Shown here in pieces: positions 39,304 through 50,700 of a DNA stretch of 57,982 nucleotides. The notes under the pieces were generated by a model. The model searched no databases, had not been told where the DNA came from, and saw nothing but the letters and a program-made list of their open reading frames with translations. The stretch is from Ichthyophonus hoferi (Eukaryota; Opisthokonta; Ichthyosporea; Ichthyophonida; Ichthyophonidae). Numbering within the stretch: the stretch's first letter is position 1; each line of letters starts with the position of its first letter. A program made the position numbers and the translations under genes. The DNA lies in contig NAOQ01000466.1 in the NCBI GenBank assembly GCA_002751075.1, forward strand, positions 1 to 57,982, in the 5' to 3' direction.

Positions 39304-41078
39304 TCCAGAGGAAATATGAGGGAAAACCACTTATATAACCAACGCCTACTTACCATCCGCTTGATAGCCAAGCGGAGGTTAGGATCCATCTGGGCCCATC
39401 TCTGCTGAAAATGCATGCGCTTAACATCATCCTTAGATCTATAAATTGAAGGAAAGGAGCCAATAAGAAACAGGATAATAAAGGGTAGACCAATTAGAAT
39501 GCATATTGGGAGGTCAAGAAGTGTAGGGAAAGAAGGGTGTCAAGGCGATAGCCGATTGGTTCCCAATAAAAAAAGGAGAAATCAGTTAGCACATGATGAT
39601 TGGCTGGAAGCCTAGGGTTATGATTGCATCCCTGTGATAGATGTATTTGATTGGTATTGTGCATGATAGTATGTAGGATAGTATGTATGGTAGTATGCAT
39701 GATAGTATATACAATAGTGATGATAGTATAATAGTATATATAGTACAAAAGAGAGGCCATATAGATACCTGGAAAAACAAAGACCAACAAACAAACCTAC
39801 AGAAGATGCAATAAAGAGATATTCCTAAAAATAAAGTCCCCCAATCACATTACCCCTACCCCAAATGCATCGAAAGCAATATGTGAAGCAAAACGTATTC
39901 AACCAATCAAAATAAGCCTTAAGAATGGCTTACGTAAGTTGATTCTTGATTTGGAGACCAGCCATTTGTCGAACAGTCTCAGGATTACTATCATCGGCAA
40001 GGACTGTGGCTAGCGCTTGCAGAAACTCAGGCTATAGAGATAGGGGAAAGGGGGAGGGGCAGGAGAACGAGGACGAAGGATATGGTTTTTTATTGTTATT
40101 GCGATTGCCTATATGCTATAAAGTAATTCTTAGCGACTTCTATTCGCCAATTATTTGGTGATTGTGATAGGGTAGGTGTACTGACAAGAGAGGGAGAGAA
40201 GGGGAGCGGGTGGGGCATCTTATTGGTTGTTTTATTAGTCGATGGATATATACACCCTATACATACTATGCACATACACCACACTATTATCACACGATAC
40301 TTACCAACTGAGTCTCAGCCATACCCTCCAAATACTGCGTTGCTGGAACGCGAACATTTTGATCTAGTGGCCATGGCAATAGCCAATAAAGAAGCGACAA
40401 GGTAATGTCAGCCAATCAAAAAAAGTAAGTGTCTAGAAACATGGGGCATATATAGCGCACGAGTATTCTGACGTACCATATATAAATAAAGCCAGAAAGT
40501 GAAACTATTGGGTAGAATAAGGTGAATATATGACATCATAGCGAGGAGAGGGCTACTATACTTAACGAACGATATGTATTAGATAAAATAAAATGTAATA
40601 ATGATAAGTAGGGACCATCCTACAGGCTATAGACAGGAAGTGAGATATATATGGGTACCAACTAGTAATGTAATCACTAACTACAGGGGCAAGGGTAAGG
40701 GTATAAAGAGTTAGAGAAGGAAAGAAAAAAAAGACAGTGGTATAATGATGAATATATGTATGTATATGTGCAAGGGGAGAGGGGGATAGTGGGATAAATC
40801 GAGAGAGAAAAGGTAAGATGGAGTTGGAGATATATAGGGAGAGAGAGAGAAAGTGAGAGAAGGAAAGAGCAAATAAAACTGAACATTAATATAAATGTGT
40901 GAAAATATATGAAAAGGAAAGAGCGTAGACAAACATAGACACGGCGAGGGTGTATATGTGTACCTCTTGTTGTATATATTTGCTTATATATACAGACATA
41001 TAGGGGAAAGAGGCAATAGTAAGTACCTGGAGAGCAAGTCTGCTGCAAGACAAAGAGGATATTGTTTTGGTCACTCAT
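29298..41078 (-). CDS. KPNB1: Importin subunit beta-1 (karyopherin beta-1)
   Basis: HEAT-repeat nuclear import receptor; binds importin-alpha, RanGTP and FG nucleoporins. 24 exons, all phases agreeing: 41027-41078, 40305-40363, 39934-40031, 39354-39438, 38883-39086, 37794-37870, 37101-37200, 36591-36716, 36030-36224, 35495-35647, 35187-35258, 34916-34988, 34325-34485, 34096-34149, 33778-33888, 33375-33452, 33084-33146, 32355-32499, 31739-31929, 31236-31287, 30948-31039, 30660-30765, 29991-30105, 29316-29445. They sum to 864 codons; the human protein has 876. Matches to human include [33 protein letters not shown], the acidic Ran/importin-alpha loop [11 protein letters not shown] (from residue 333), [32 protein letters not shown] and [10 protein letters not shown]. 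Translation begins [17 protein letters not shown]. The last exon either reads on five codons to a stop at 29298 or splices to an unfound short terminal exon. Confidence 0.95.
30899..30937. repeat. (GAAA)n tract just past a KPNB1 donor
   Basis: On the transcribed strand this is a CTTT/CTCTTT pyrimidine tract starting about 10 bases downstream of the donor of exon 30948-31039. A similar tract follows the donor of exon 31739-31929, at 31705-31732. Confidence 0.8.
33469..33517. repeat. TAGG/TAGGG-rich tract
   Basis: GGTAGGTAGGGTTAGGGT followed by further GGGG/TAGGGG units in a KPNB1 intron. Partly telomere-like in motif, but too short and irregular to call a telomeric insertion. Confidence 0.6.
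36229..36283. repeat. GGGAGA purine tract next to a KPNB1 acceptor
   Basis: Imperfect GAGGGGA/GGGAGAG units. On the minus strand this is a long C/T tract ending right at the acceptor of exon 36030-36224, so it supplies an extended polypyrimidine tract. Confidence 0.8.
39247..39302. repeat. (AAT)n microsatellite
   Basis: Two AAT runs separated by a short AAGAACAGC interruption, in the KPNB1 intron between exons 5 and 4. Confidence 0.9.
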
Positions 41079-42337
41079 ATTCAGGGTTATTCGTGTGTTA
41101 ACAATGCGCTAGTATCACCTCAACGGTTAACTGTATAGAATTTGTAGTGTTTTAAGAACTATTATAAATAATAGTATAACCTAGTAGGGGTATATATACA
41201 CATACCATATAAGGACCATTTACATGGTTATAGGTATTTATAACAGATCTATAAATAAAAAATATATGTATGTCGGCAGGGTATTGTAGCGCAGACTACT
41301 GTGTCTCATTAATTACAAGATAAATTAAATGAAAAGGCATTCGTTCTATTCCTTTTAAACCGTTTATAGTAAGGAAAATGTTGTTCAACTTACAATTACT
41401 AAACAGTAATTTGACACCAAGCTTTATTTAACTCTTATGATATAATTTATAATAATTTATACCTCTCACGACCTAATTACCTCCTTTATATGCCAACTGG
41501 AACAATGCTGTATACTACAGTAGCTGTACAGACCGCCTAGATAAATACACAAACATACCTATAGCAATAATCTCCCCTCTATTCAATCCATTATAGTACC
41601 AACCTACCAATAGCAGCCCGACACGTGACGTGTCAGGGTCCAGCATGTAAATGATAATTAATTATAATCCGTTTTCTATTGGCAAAATGTGTAATTAAAT
41701 TATACTGGTTAATATTTAAAATATACAGGAGAATTATTGACGGGATTTTGAATTTAATCCCGCACATTGTTTTAGAGGAGTTACTAATTATATTAATAAT
41801 ACGTAATTATATTTAATTATATATAATTATATTTATTATATTTAAATTTAATAACAATAATTAATTACAAATAATTATACTTATATCAGATTATAAAGAA
41901 GTATACTGAAGTATATATAAATCGTATTAGATTATACACAATTAGAATAAATAAAACTTAATTATACTTAACAAACGATTAAGGATATCTCAGTTTCGTA
42001 TCAAATCGTGACATGAGGTTACCAGGTGGTAAATTACTATTTTAAAATTTTAAAGATATGTACGTACGATATATTACCTCATAATAATTGTCTTTTAAGA
42101 CGAATTTTATAAAAAGATTATATCACAGGTAGAATAAAGTCACTTTATATAGTAGAAGTGAGACTAGGATATAAGATTGAATAGATCCTTGATGCAATTA
42201 GGTCAGTTATAATATTGATAGTAGGGCTATTCCTTAATCATCCGGTAGAAAATATGCATTAATGGCTGATATATTAGTGGTAACTCAGTCATAATACATA
42301 GTCATTTTATAACAATACAAAAGCTGAGAGTGTCAAT
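41079..42337. other. KPNB1 upstream region
   Basis: Very AT-rich DNA with repeated AATTATA words (about 41800-41950). KPNB1 promoter elements are expected just right of 41078, but no clear TATA or CCAAT could be assigned. No gene recognised. Confidence 0.5.
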
Positions 42338-42620
42338 TTCAGCCTGTGTAGTAAGTATCTCATCACATACAGGGTAGCAGCCAACTATTGTAAACAGAGA
42401 AATTAAGATAAAAACGGCAGAGCCTTTATTCAGTATCATTGCAGAATTCATAATGCCCAATCTGACTCGGATAGATCATCTTCATACTAAATAAATATAA
42501 TATTTAACATTGTATATTTAGAATATTTCAAAACACAGCATTATTTAATTGGATAATTTATATTATAGTTATTTTATCCATTTTGAATATGTAGCTATAA
42601 TTGACAATACCAAACTTTAT
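42338..42620 (+). repeat. Dispersed repeat B, copy 2
   Basis: Aligns with 19295-19560 in HMGCL intron 2 (shared GCAGCCAACTA, CAGAGAA and AGCCTTTATTCAGTATC blocks). It sits at the left edge of the repeat-rich 42-55 kb region and may be the terminal repeat of a decayed retroelement extending to the right. Confidence 0.5.
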
Positions 42621-45249
42621 AATAGGGACAAGGAGCATATAAGGACTTGGTAAAGAGCATGGCATATATTGACAACTATTATGCAAAGAATTTACCTCAG
42701 GAAGCCCAGATAAACTCAAGAGGAGAAGTTTATTGAAAACATAACAAAACAGTAAGGTACTTCAATGCAGATCAAGCCGCATGTAATTTATGTGAGGGGA
42801 CATATAGATAGCAGGAATGTTTGTTAATATCAAAGACTGGTTAGTCTGCAATTGCATATATGTACATTATTTTTTATTCATCAATGCATTCTTAATATTT
42901 TTTAACGGTATCTCCATAATCTGCAAGGAATACTATGATATAATTATTAATCAGGTTTATGTCATTTTCTTATAAAGATTTACTCCTAAAATATCTCATT
43001 CACTTTATTTGTTTTTTAGTGGTGAGGTTATCATTCAAATTAACACATGTCTCTTTTTCTGCATCTATCTCCAAATAAACATCACAACCATTTCAAGCTA
43101 CCAGTTGAAGCTTACTGGTGAGATTGGGATAACATACAAAATATTCATTTGAAGGGCCACCAATAGTCAGAAAGCTGCAGCGTAATTGAAGTTCTAGGAA
43201 ATTAAATTTAATATATATATAACGTATGCAATTTCCTGTCAGTATTTTATGTTTTCCCATTTCTGAAATCTGGCCTATAATCATATCATGCAGTATTCAG
43301 TGCTGGAAACAATCTGCATTGGTTAAAATATTGGCTTTTGGTCTAAAGCGACTGGTCCTTAGTGTACGCATGATAATTATAGCTCTAGTATTATTATTAC
43401 AAAAACGCGCTTAATGATTGGCTAGCATGAGCAAATAAGGAATGGACAGTAAAGATATGATTATAGTTAATGTAAAATAATTGATTCTTTGATGTCCTGA
43501 TAGATTTGATAGATTTATTGTGTATTAGAATTATATATGATTTGAAGTGTAAACCACCGTGTTGAGTATACAAATGTATTTTATTTAAAATATGTTTGAG
43601 ATAATTAGTTTATACAATTCTATTGAAGAATAAATAGTACAAATTTTCTGTAATAGCTGTATATGGCCGTATGGCTGTATTGTCCTGTATTCCAATATTT
43701 CCGTAGGTATAATAACTAGGTATGCAAAATATTTTTTCTGCATACACATTGTTTTAATAATACTCTATATTTTCTGATAAAAATAATATTTAAGTATCAG
43801 CAGGAATCACCAAAAACAATAGGAAGACCTCTACTAGCATAGTTAAAGTTACATTAAAGTTTGTTCTGCTTAGTTATTGTCTTGCAATCTTGGCCTTAGT
43901 GACCTACAATGTGAATCTAGCACCTTATATAAAATTAATTCCCTCACAGTGCGAATCAAAACAATTGATAGTCAAGTTGAATTTCCCCAGGAAGCGATAT
44001 TAAAAAACTAAGTGTTCAGATGAGTGTTTGTTCTAACAATTTATTAACTATTTAAAAGACATACATTACACTAGAATAAGCAACGCATGGGCTTCATTAT
44101 CATTAATAAATATCCTAAAAGAGAAATAAAATAGAAAACGGCTACAATTACTTTTTTCGCTTAAATTCATTTTCAATTAATTAAAGTCAAATTTCCAACC
44201 ACTCATTAAGGGATTTTTGCTACATATAAAAACAAACAGCTCTATTTACAATGCACGTTATGGGAAACTTGTTTTCTAATGGAAATGACCCGAGCCTCGG
44301 AGAAAACAAAAGCGAAGAACGAGAAGACTTTATTGGACTGTAACAGTTTAGTTTTATCAGGGTCATTGTAACTGGAAATGGAGAATGCTAGATAACATAG
44401 TGAAATTGGGTTCAATTCTAAGGATATTTTTCTAACCTAAATAAAAATTAACTCGAGTGCCATAATGTATTAAAAATGTGGAGAGAAGATCTAAATATTT
44501 AGGCCTTTAAAAACTAAAAAATGAAAAGAATCTTTTAATAGCAAAATAATTTTTAATTTTTAACATAATATATGTATCATACTGCTGTCCATTCAGCTTC
44601 TATTCGCGGCCCCGAGATGCAATTTCAGATGCAATTTCAGCATTAGAGAATCTAAAATATGTGATCAGGCGCCACTAATTCAAAGTATAATACATATTTA
44701 CCAATAACAAAAGCGATCAGTTGTATTTGCATGATTAAATATTGCCAATTTGAATTTTGGATTTTTGGGTGCAGAATACAATTATTCAGTACCGGATCTT
44801 GTGCACCAAACTACATGGCTCCATCTATACAATAACACCACAGGCCATTACTGTCGATACGATGAAATTACTACGCATAATGAACATCAGATCCAACCAA
44901 GGAGCTTATCCCGAATAGCATGATTTCATCACCAGAGTGAAGGAATGGGAACGCATGCTAGGCCTCCAGGGAAGAACAAAGACTGACACTCCCTGAAGCA
45001 TTAAATCACAACGACAACAATGCTGGCAAAGCCAAGAAAAGCCACAATAGTGTCATTACAAAGTATAAAGGCTACCAAGGTAACTAACCTAGGCCTACAA
45101 GGGTGTTTACACGCACGTATCACCCAGATTTTGAGGTCAAGCATAGTATAATGAACTGTACCCTTAACCCAAAGTGTCACAACTATAAGGAATCCTTTGC
45201 GGGCATCTATAAGGGGAAAGCTGCATTGTTTGTCAACCCTGTAAAAACC
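42621..45249. other. Gene-poor repeat-rich DNA
   Basis: No host gene recognised. Short coding-like fragments are present near 42700-42850 and 43090-43280, but none could be assigned to a family with confidence. The surroundings indicate decayed mobile-element DNA. Confidence 0.5.
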
Positions 45250-45420
45250 AAAATCTGGCCAATATGACAAAGACTGGGCCCATCGCCAAAATTGCCCACA
45301 TCGGCAATACATCTAGAGTCACCTTACCGGAGGCGCTGAAAGCAACAGACTTTATAGTCGATTCAGCTGCCTCCATGCACATTTGTTCAACTCTCTCTCC
45401 TTCTCTCCCACGTGAGCATG
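45250..45420 (+). mobile_element. Copia-type retroelement fossil, protease region
   Basis: A short stretch encodes ATDFIVDSAASMHICSTL, which resembles the aspartic-protease core of Copia/Ty1 polyproteins (consensus W.LDSGAS.HM). It is an isolated fragment of a broken, old element with many breaks. Other Copia-like parts lie at 49757-50200 and 51930-52045 in the same orientation; whether they come from one insertion is unknown. Confidence 0.5.
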
Positions 45421-45674
45421 AATATTTCCATATTTTATTTTTTAAATACTTTTATATCATTCTTCTTTGTTTATCCTTTTAACTTCAATTTAAATGGTTT
45501 TGGTCTACTCTCTTCTTTCATTATCGTTTTATTTTTATTTTTTATTGTTTTACTTTGATAGCCCTTTTTGTTGTACAGTACATTTTCAAGATTGTGCTGA
45601 AATCCTAGACACTCACGATATATACCTATGTTGTTGGCTAATTACTATGGTTTCCATATTTACAGTAATTTCAG

Positions 45675-46020
45675 CAAGCCTCCAAGGGAGAAAGTAGTAA
45701 CCGTAGAACAGACAAGGGATATTTGCAAAGACTTAGCTGGGGATATCAAGAAAAATAAGGTATGGTTAAAAAAATATCTATTGATTCTTATTATTATTTA
45801 TTTTTAAGGTCCAATGCTGCTACCTTTTGCAGTTTTAAAGAAGATATAAAACCGGGTTAAATATTGGGGTATAGTGTATACTAAAGAAAATAGGTATTAA
45901 TTGTTTATGACAGATGGTTCTGCTACTTTACAGGACTATTATATACAATTTGAGTCTGTTAGGGAATATAATGTTACACGTGGGTCCGAGTATGATTATC
46001 AATATGATTCTGACTCTTAG
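45675..46020 (+). CDS. Unrecognised short two-exon ORF (3' end of a gene?)
   Basis: Not recognised. Two coding-like segments are bounded by good splice sites. Exon 45675-45759 has acceptor TTTCAG, one carried-over base and then 28 codons (KPPREKVVTVEQ...DLAGDIKKNK), with donor GTATGG. Exon 45934-46020 follows acceptor TTACAG and has 28 codons (DYYIQFESVREYN...YDYQYDSDS) then TAG. The junction is phase 0 and the intron is 174 bases. The composition (basic, then acidic Tyr/Asp-rich tail) is unlike the surrounding low-complexity DNA. The first exon needs an upstream exon that was not found. It could be a C-terminal remnant of a host gene or of a transposon gene, or chance. Confidence 0.3.
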
Positions 46021-46471
46021 TAACCTTTCTGTGGCTGCGATAATTAAACAGTAGGTATTCCCACATATATATATATCCTATTGCCTATATCTAAATTGGC
46101 TTTTACTTTTTGTCATCCATAGTTTTCGCCCGGAATAACCATAGTCTATCTTTTAACTATTTACTTATTAACTATTACTCGATGTATATAATTTACTTAA
46201 TTTATTTTTCATTATGTTTGCAGATATATTGTCCATATATATCCACTTAAAAGGTATGACTATATCTACATTTAATTGATATATATTTATAATTGGTTAT
46301 ACACTTTATTTTATTGTTCTTTCGACTTTGACCAATTGTGCATACTCTGACCAATTTCCACGCACTTTTCAGGTTTTTGGAACCAAAGCGTTCAACGGTT
46401 TTTCTGTTACATCTTATTTATTTATGTTCCAAGACCATTAACAAAGATGCTATAAATAGTTCAGCTGATGA

Positions 46472-46660
46472 GCTGGCAACAAGTGGATTATAAAATAATT
46501 AATTCAATATTATGTTATTGAATGACGTTCTTGATAGGATTACATAAATTGTCAATACCACAATGTGACTATTTGTGCTAATGAGGTAACTGGTTAAAAA
46601 AACAAACTCTCCAAATAAAACCAGACAACTCTGGTAGGCCTCATTAGTCTTCTGTAAATT
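46472..46660 (+). repeat. Dispersed repeat C, copy 1
   Basis: Begins TGGCAACAAGTGGATTA and aligns loosely with 52193-52390 (shared ACAAGTGGAT, then GTTCTT..ATAGG..A.ATT..TTG). The second copy directly follows the Copia pol-end fossil, so this block may mark a terminal or primer-site region of that old element. Confidence 0.4.
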
Positions 46661-46840
46661 TTATTAGCTAATATAATTCTTTATTTACAACAAGAGATAC
46701 TATCACATTGACATCCTCATTAAACAAAGATCAAGAAAAAATGAAAGGAATAAAAACAACTTATAATAAACACTATTCTTTGTCATCAATATTTATTTTT
46801 TGAATTATGTGCTTTATGTTTTTTCCTATTATATCTATAG

Positions 46841-47169
46841 TTGCCAAAAAAGCCAAAGTAGGCAATCCAGATATTTTATTAGAAAGTCAATTGGCTGAGT
46901 ATAGTGTTGATTCTTCTAATAATAATGGTACTATCACTATATACACACAGCCACAATTAGATTACAGTTATTACGTACACATTACATCACCAAGTAAGAA
47001 GCTAAAAGCTTCTATATTCATTAATCAACAGCGGAACATTCAAGAGCAACTAGCTAGAGCTTTAGCTTGCTCTTTACTTGATGATAACAGCCTGATAAGA
47101 TTCAGTACAACAGATACTAATTCTATTTACAATAGGATTTTGGGCCTAGCATGCTTCCACTTTAAGTAA
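46841..47169 (+). pseudogene. Possible hAT-like transposase fragment
   Basis: An open stretch of 108 codons after a good acceptor (ATATCTATAG at 46831-46840). It has a basic start (AKKAKVGNP), a Ser/Asn/Thr-rich linker and then RNIQEQLARALACSLLDDNS..IRFS, ending in a stop. The order of basic linker then amphipathic helix is reminiscent of the segment after the BED finger in hAT transposases. No zinc finger or catalytic region was found, so it is at most a fragment. The family call is an inference from weak resemblance. Confidence 0.25.
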
Positions 47170-49078
47170 CTACTTTCCTCTACCTATTGCTGAATCTACT
47201 TCAACTCAGTTTTCCCCATTGGTGGCTGTCTCAAAGATATCCACCTAGAACAAGCGCACATGGCTTAGTAACCCTTTGAACCTACACTTTTGGATGTCTC
47301 CAGAGCCACCTTATCACACCAGCAAGTTACTACAGTCATATATAGAGCATTGGACCTCACAACACCCTATCAAAATTTCTTCTTACTTTTGTCACTACAC
47401 CCTTTAGAGTGATGGCTGACCCATTTATCCACAATGTCATCCTCACATTCCTCCAACAACAAATCTATTGAAAGTATGAGAGAAAATAAAAATATGATTA
47501 TCTATTTCTATTCCTACTTCGTTTTCTTCTAATTTATCTCCTGGTTCCTGTCAGATAAGAGTGAAATGTTGGTTTGACTAAGTGGAGTCAAACAAAATTT
47601 CAATTTGTTTTGGTCATCTGCATCAGTTAATAATAATGCACTGCCTGTGTTAGTGGAAGTGTATGTGGAAATAGAATGTGCACTATATTTTTGTATGTTT
47701 CCTATTATGTTTTCTGTTTGTTTGCTAGAAGAATTGCTAGACATAATTTATTGCGTAATAATTATTGGTCGATATATAAAAGTCATGTAGCATGACTTAG
47801 TCTATATCCAATACTAGCACAGCTAGCATTCTTTTGTACTTATGGGGTTTTACCAGCTAAGAGTTAAATCAAAGATATTCCATGTATCATTGATTGCAAT
47901 TTGTTCCTGATTGCAGGATATCTTTCATTGGTGCTATGTTATGTTTTCTACATTTTTAAGCATGTGCCTAATACAGTAGCTAAGATAGCGCCCCCATTTT
48001 TGTTAGTTTATTAAATCTAAAAATTTGCACATAATATAATAATAATAACAACAACAACAATAATGATACATGTTTGCGTAGTATAGTGTATGCATTGCTT
48101 GAGTACTAGACATGCAATTATTCCAGTCGCTCTTGGTGCTCCAGAATCAAAAGAACATTGAGAAGTATTCAATCAGATTGTCTAATCAGAAATCCTAGAC
48201 TGCAATTTCCAATCAAAATTTTTGGTCATAGCAAAATCACACAATGAGATGCTGAGACCGTGCAGTTCTTAAATGAGTTGTGGCAATAGTTGGCACAGTC
48301 CACCACTTTGTTTCATGAACGTTTTGAACAGTCTAATGCTGCTTTCAAAACACAAGCGCATGAGTTCTCTCCCTCCACTGCAGTAACTAATGCACGTCTA
48401 GAGTAGTTTGCCGCCTTAACCACTGCATCAATAAACGAATTAGCTTTAGCTGAGATGGTCAGTGTTGTAATTTTAAGTTAGTAATTAAGTTTATTTTCAT
48501 TTATTAATTACTGAACAACTAATCTCAGACTGTGCTATTTCGTTGATTAATTTCATTCTTCCTTTTAACTAATTGAAGTTGAGGCTCATTGGACAATTAG
48601 GGGTACTTATAAATAGATAATTTTATCCGACAAAATTTATCTCAGCATAATTATTTTGATTGATCCGAGGTTCATTCATAATCCTACCATAAAAGATGCA
48701 TTAAATTATATGTTCAACGTTAAATGTAAGGCGAGATTTTAAGTTTGACCAATCTCCGCACTGATTTTTATGCATAACTCCAATTCTTTACAAAGCTGTT
48801 AAGAACAACTTAAGTATACTGACAGGTCAATGTATTGGCGGGAAACCATATAACGCTAACTCAGTCTATTATCAAGCATCAAAAAATTTATTTAATAAAC
48901 CCTTTTCGTATCTTACTATGAGTCAACATCTAAGACCATCCTTCTTCAGTCCGCAAAGATTAGGAAAGATAAAATGTTGTTGTCCTTTCTACAGGCATTC
49001 AGTGAGTCAAGCAGGTCAGCATTATTCCGCGCACCTTCTCCTCCTTTCGATTATAAAATGCTGAAAGTCTAGTGTCTT
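47170..49078. other. Repeat-rich DNA, no host gene
   Basis: Decayed sequence. A stretch near 48240-48480 has gag-like helical composition on the plus strand and may belong to the Copia-type fossil, but resemblance is too weak to annotate separately. No gene is supported. Confidence 0.4.
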
Positions 49079-49655
49079 TCCTCGAATACAAGACTCACCC
49101 CGTGCAAAACTGATCTTTTGGTGGTAAGTTAAAGTTTCTGTTTTTGCCAAAACAAAATTGAGCTTCTAGACCCCCCATACTTATGTTCGAATGTAAGGCC
49201 TTCCCCCCCCCCCATCCCCACCCCGGTATTTGAATAGGTTATATATATGTAAAATCCGATATACTCTCAAACGCCAACATAAAGTAAGTAACTTAAAGAC
49301 TAATATGTTATGAATACTATTGAACCTACAATTAAACTTTTGTTTTTAAAAGAATTATAGGAATGAATTGACAGGAATAAAAGTTATTAATTTCCATATA
49401 TTACTTAGCACAAAACCGTCTTTTTTTTTTCTTTTTTTTATAAACCTGGTTTTCGTTTTATAGTTGTAAGTATTACGACATGTATCGAAATTTTAAATAA
49501 TTTATCTTTAAACATTTTATGTTCTTTATTTTTTAATGTTTCTATAAGATTTTTATTTATTTTAAAAATAACAATTATAAAAGATGAATTTAAAACAATA
49601 TTTTTTTTAAAAAAAAAATCGCACTTATAGACCCCCCACTCCTATATTCGGGGGA
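49079..49655. mobile_element. Possible MITE or DNA-transposon remnant
   Basis: The left end reads CCTCGAATACAAGACTCACC. The right end, read on the minus strand, is CCCCCGAATATAGGAGTGGG. A third related word (TTCGAATGTAAGGCC, followed by a C run) lies at 49183, and two direct TAGACCCCCC words lie near 49170 and 49631. CGAATAtAAG next to C-runs recalls terminal inverted repeats of some Tc1/pogo-type elements. No transposase is present, and target-site duplications were not established. Confidence 0.3.
49199..49226. repeat. C-run (potential G-quadruplex on minus strand)
   Basis: An 11-base C run followed by two C4 runs in otherwise AT-rich DNA; the minus strand has enough G runs to form a quadruplex. 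It lies inside the possible MITE. Confidence 0.6.
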
Positions 49656-49756
49656 AGACAGTCGTTTGAGGAATCATCCTCTACTGATTTTGAGTCTGTG
49701 CTAATCACGATTTTGGATGTTTTATCATAGATAGTATAGGAGATATACGAAAATTT

Positions 49757-50200
49757 ATGATAGTCAGGACCCTCACAGAAAATTCTTCTACCTCATCATT
49801 TCAAAATAATATTCCAATGACTGAGGCTCCAAAATCTGAGGTATTAAACTGCCAAATCATTGCCATGTGCAGAATATCCATAAACCATGCAAATATTCCA
49901 CACTACTTCTGGAACTATATACGCTTAAAGCAACCATTTTCACCCACAACATATCCCCAACGAAGGTAGTCTGAAGTGATGAGGTCCCCAACACTTTATA
50001 GACCAGAGGTAGGCCGCCAGTGGAATGTCTTTGTGTTTTCGGCTGCGAAGTCATTTATTTCCTCGACGACATCAAGATAAAGGAAAATTTCTCACCTCGG
50101 AGACGCCTAGGGTGAATGATCGGCTATACCGATGACCAGCGTAATTGGCTGTCCTTGACCGGGAAACCAGAGCAGTTTCTGGCAGTCTGGTAAAACTGTA
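49757..50200 (+). mobile_element. Copia-type retroelement fossil, integrase C-terminal region
   Basis: Segments recall Copia polyprotein sequence after the integrase core. HANIPHYFWNY resembles the '..LP..FW.EA' motif. It is followed by a stretch resembling the 'FG...F......K...P....G..IGY' region, here with IGYTDDQRNW. Broken and old, with several interruptions; no intact open frame. Confidence 0.5.
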
Positions 50201-50519
50201 TGGTTTTTTTTTTTTTTTTTTTAGTAAGCCCAATAATATTGGCAAACTAAAACGTGCGTTTTTTTTCCTGAAAATAAACACATATTTGTATAACACCTAT
50301 ATGCAAATCCAATTGCCACTGGTTGGTAGTACTTTCAGCTGGACAATATTATTGATTTTCATGATGTACCTATGTAATTATGAATAGTCAACGTAAGCTT
50401 CGTTCATTAACCAGTAGAAATACATGTTTTGGAAAACACACATGATTGTTTTACGCAAGCTGCCTAAGTAAAGAATTTTTTTAACTGCATAACATGATCG
50501 GAAATGAATTGTTATATTC

Positions 50520-50700
50520 CCGGGATCTCTGCCATTGCCTGGGTCAAGTTTGATCCATTATTTTGGGTTGGCATTTAACACCAATAGATTACACCACGCA
50601 CTATTTTTCCAGACTACATATGTAGTAATTGCTAATAATATTACATGATTATAGCTATATAAAGAAATACTCAAATTAATTAAATTCTCCTGCTTAAGCC
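50520..50700 (+). repeat. Dispersed repeat A, copy 3 (second block)
   Basis: Matches 10325-10505: CCATT..TGG.TCAA, then CA.TAACA.CAATAGATT.CACCA, CAGACTACATATGTA and CTATATAAAGAAATA. It carries the same TATA-like element. Block 1 is absent here. Confidence 0.6.

Noticed and set aside
40677-41078. 133-codon ORF starting at the KPNB1 initiation codon
   Set aside because: Only the first 17 codons are exon; the rest reads through a GTACTT donor into low-complexity intron.
42700-42850. Gag-type zinc-knuckle-like fragment (CNLCEGTY)
   Set aside because: Only two cysteines in the right spacing and no convincing family context; too weak to annotate.
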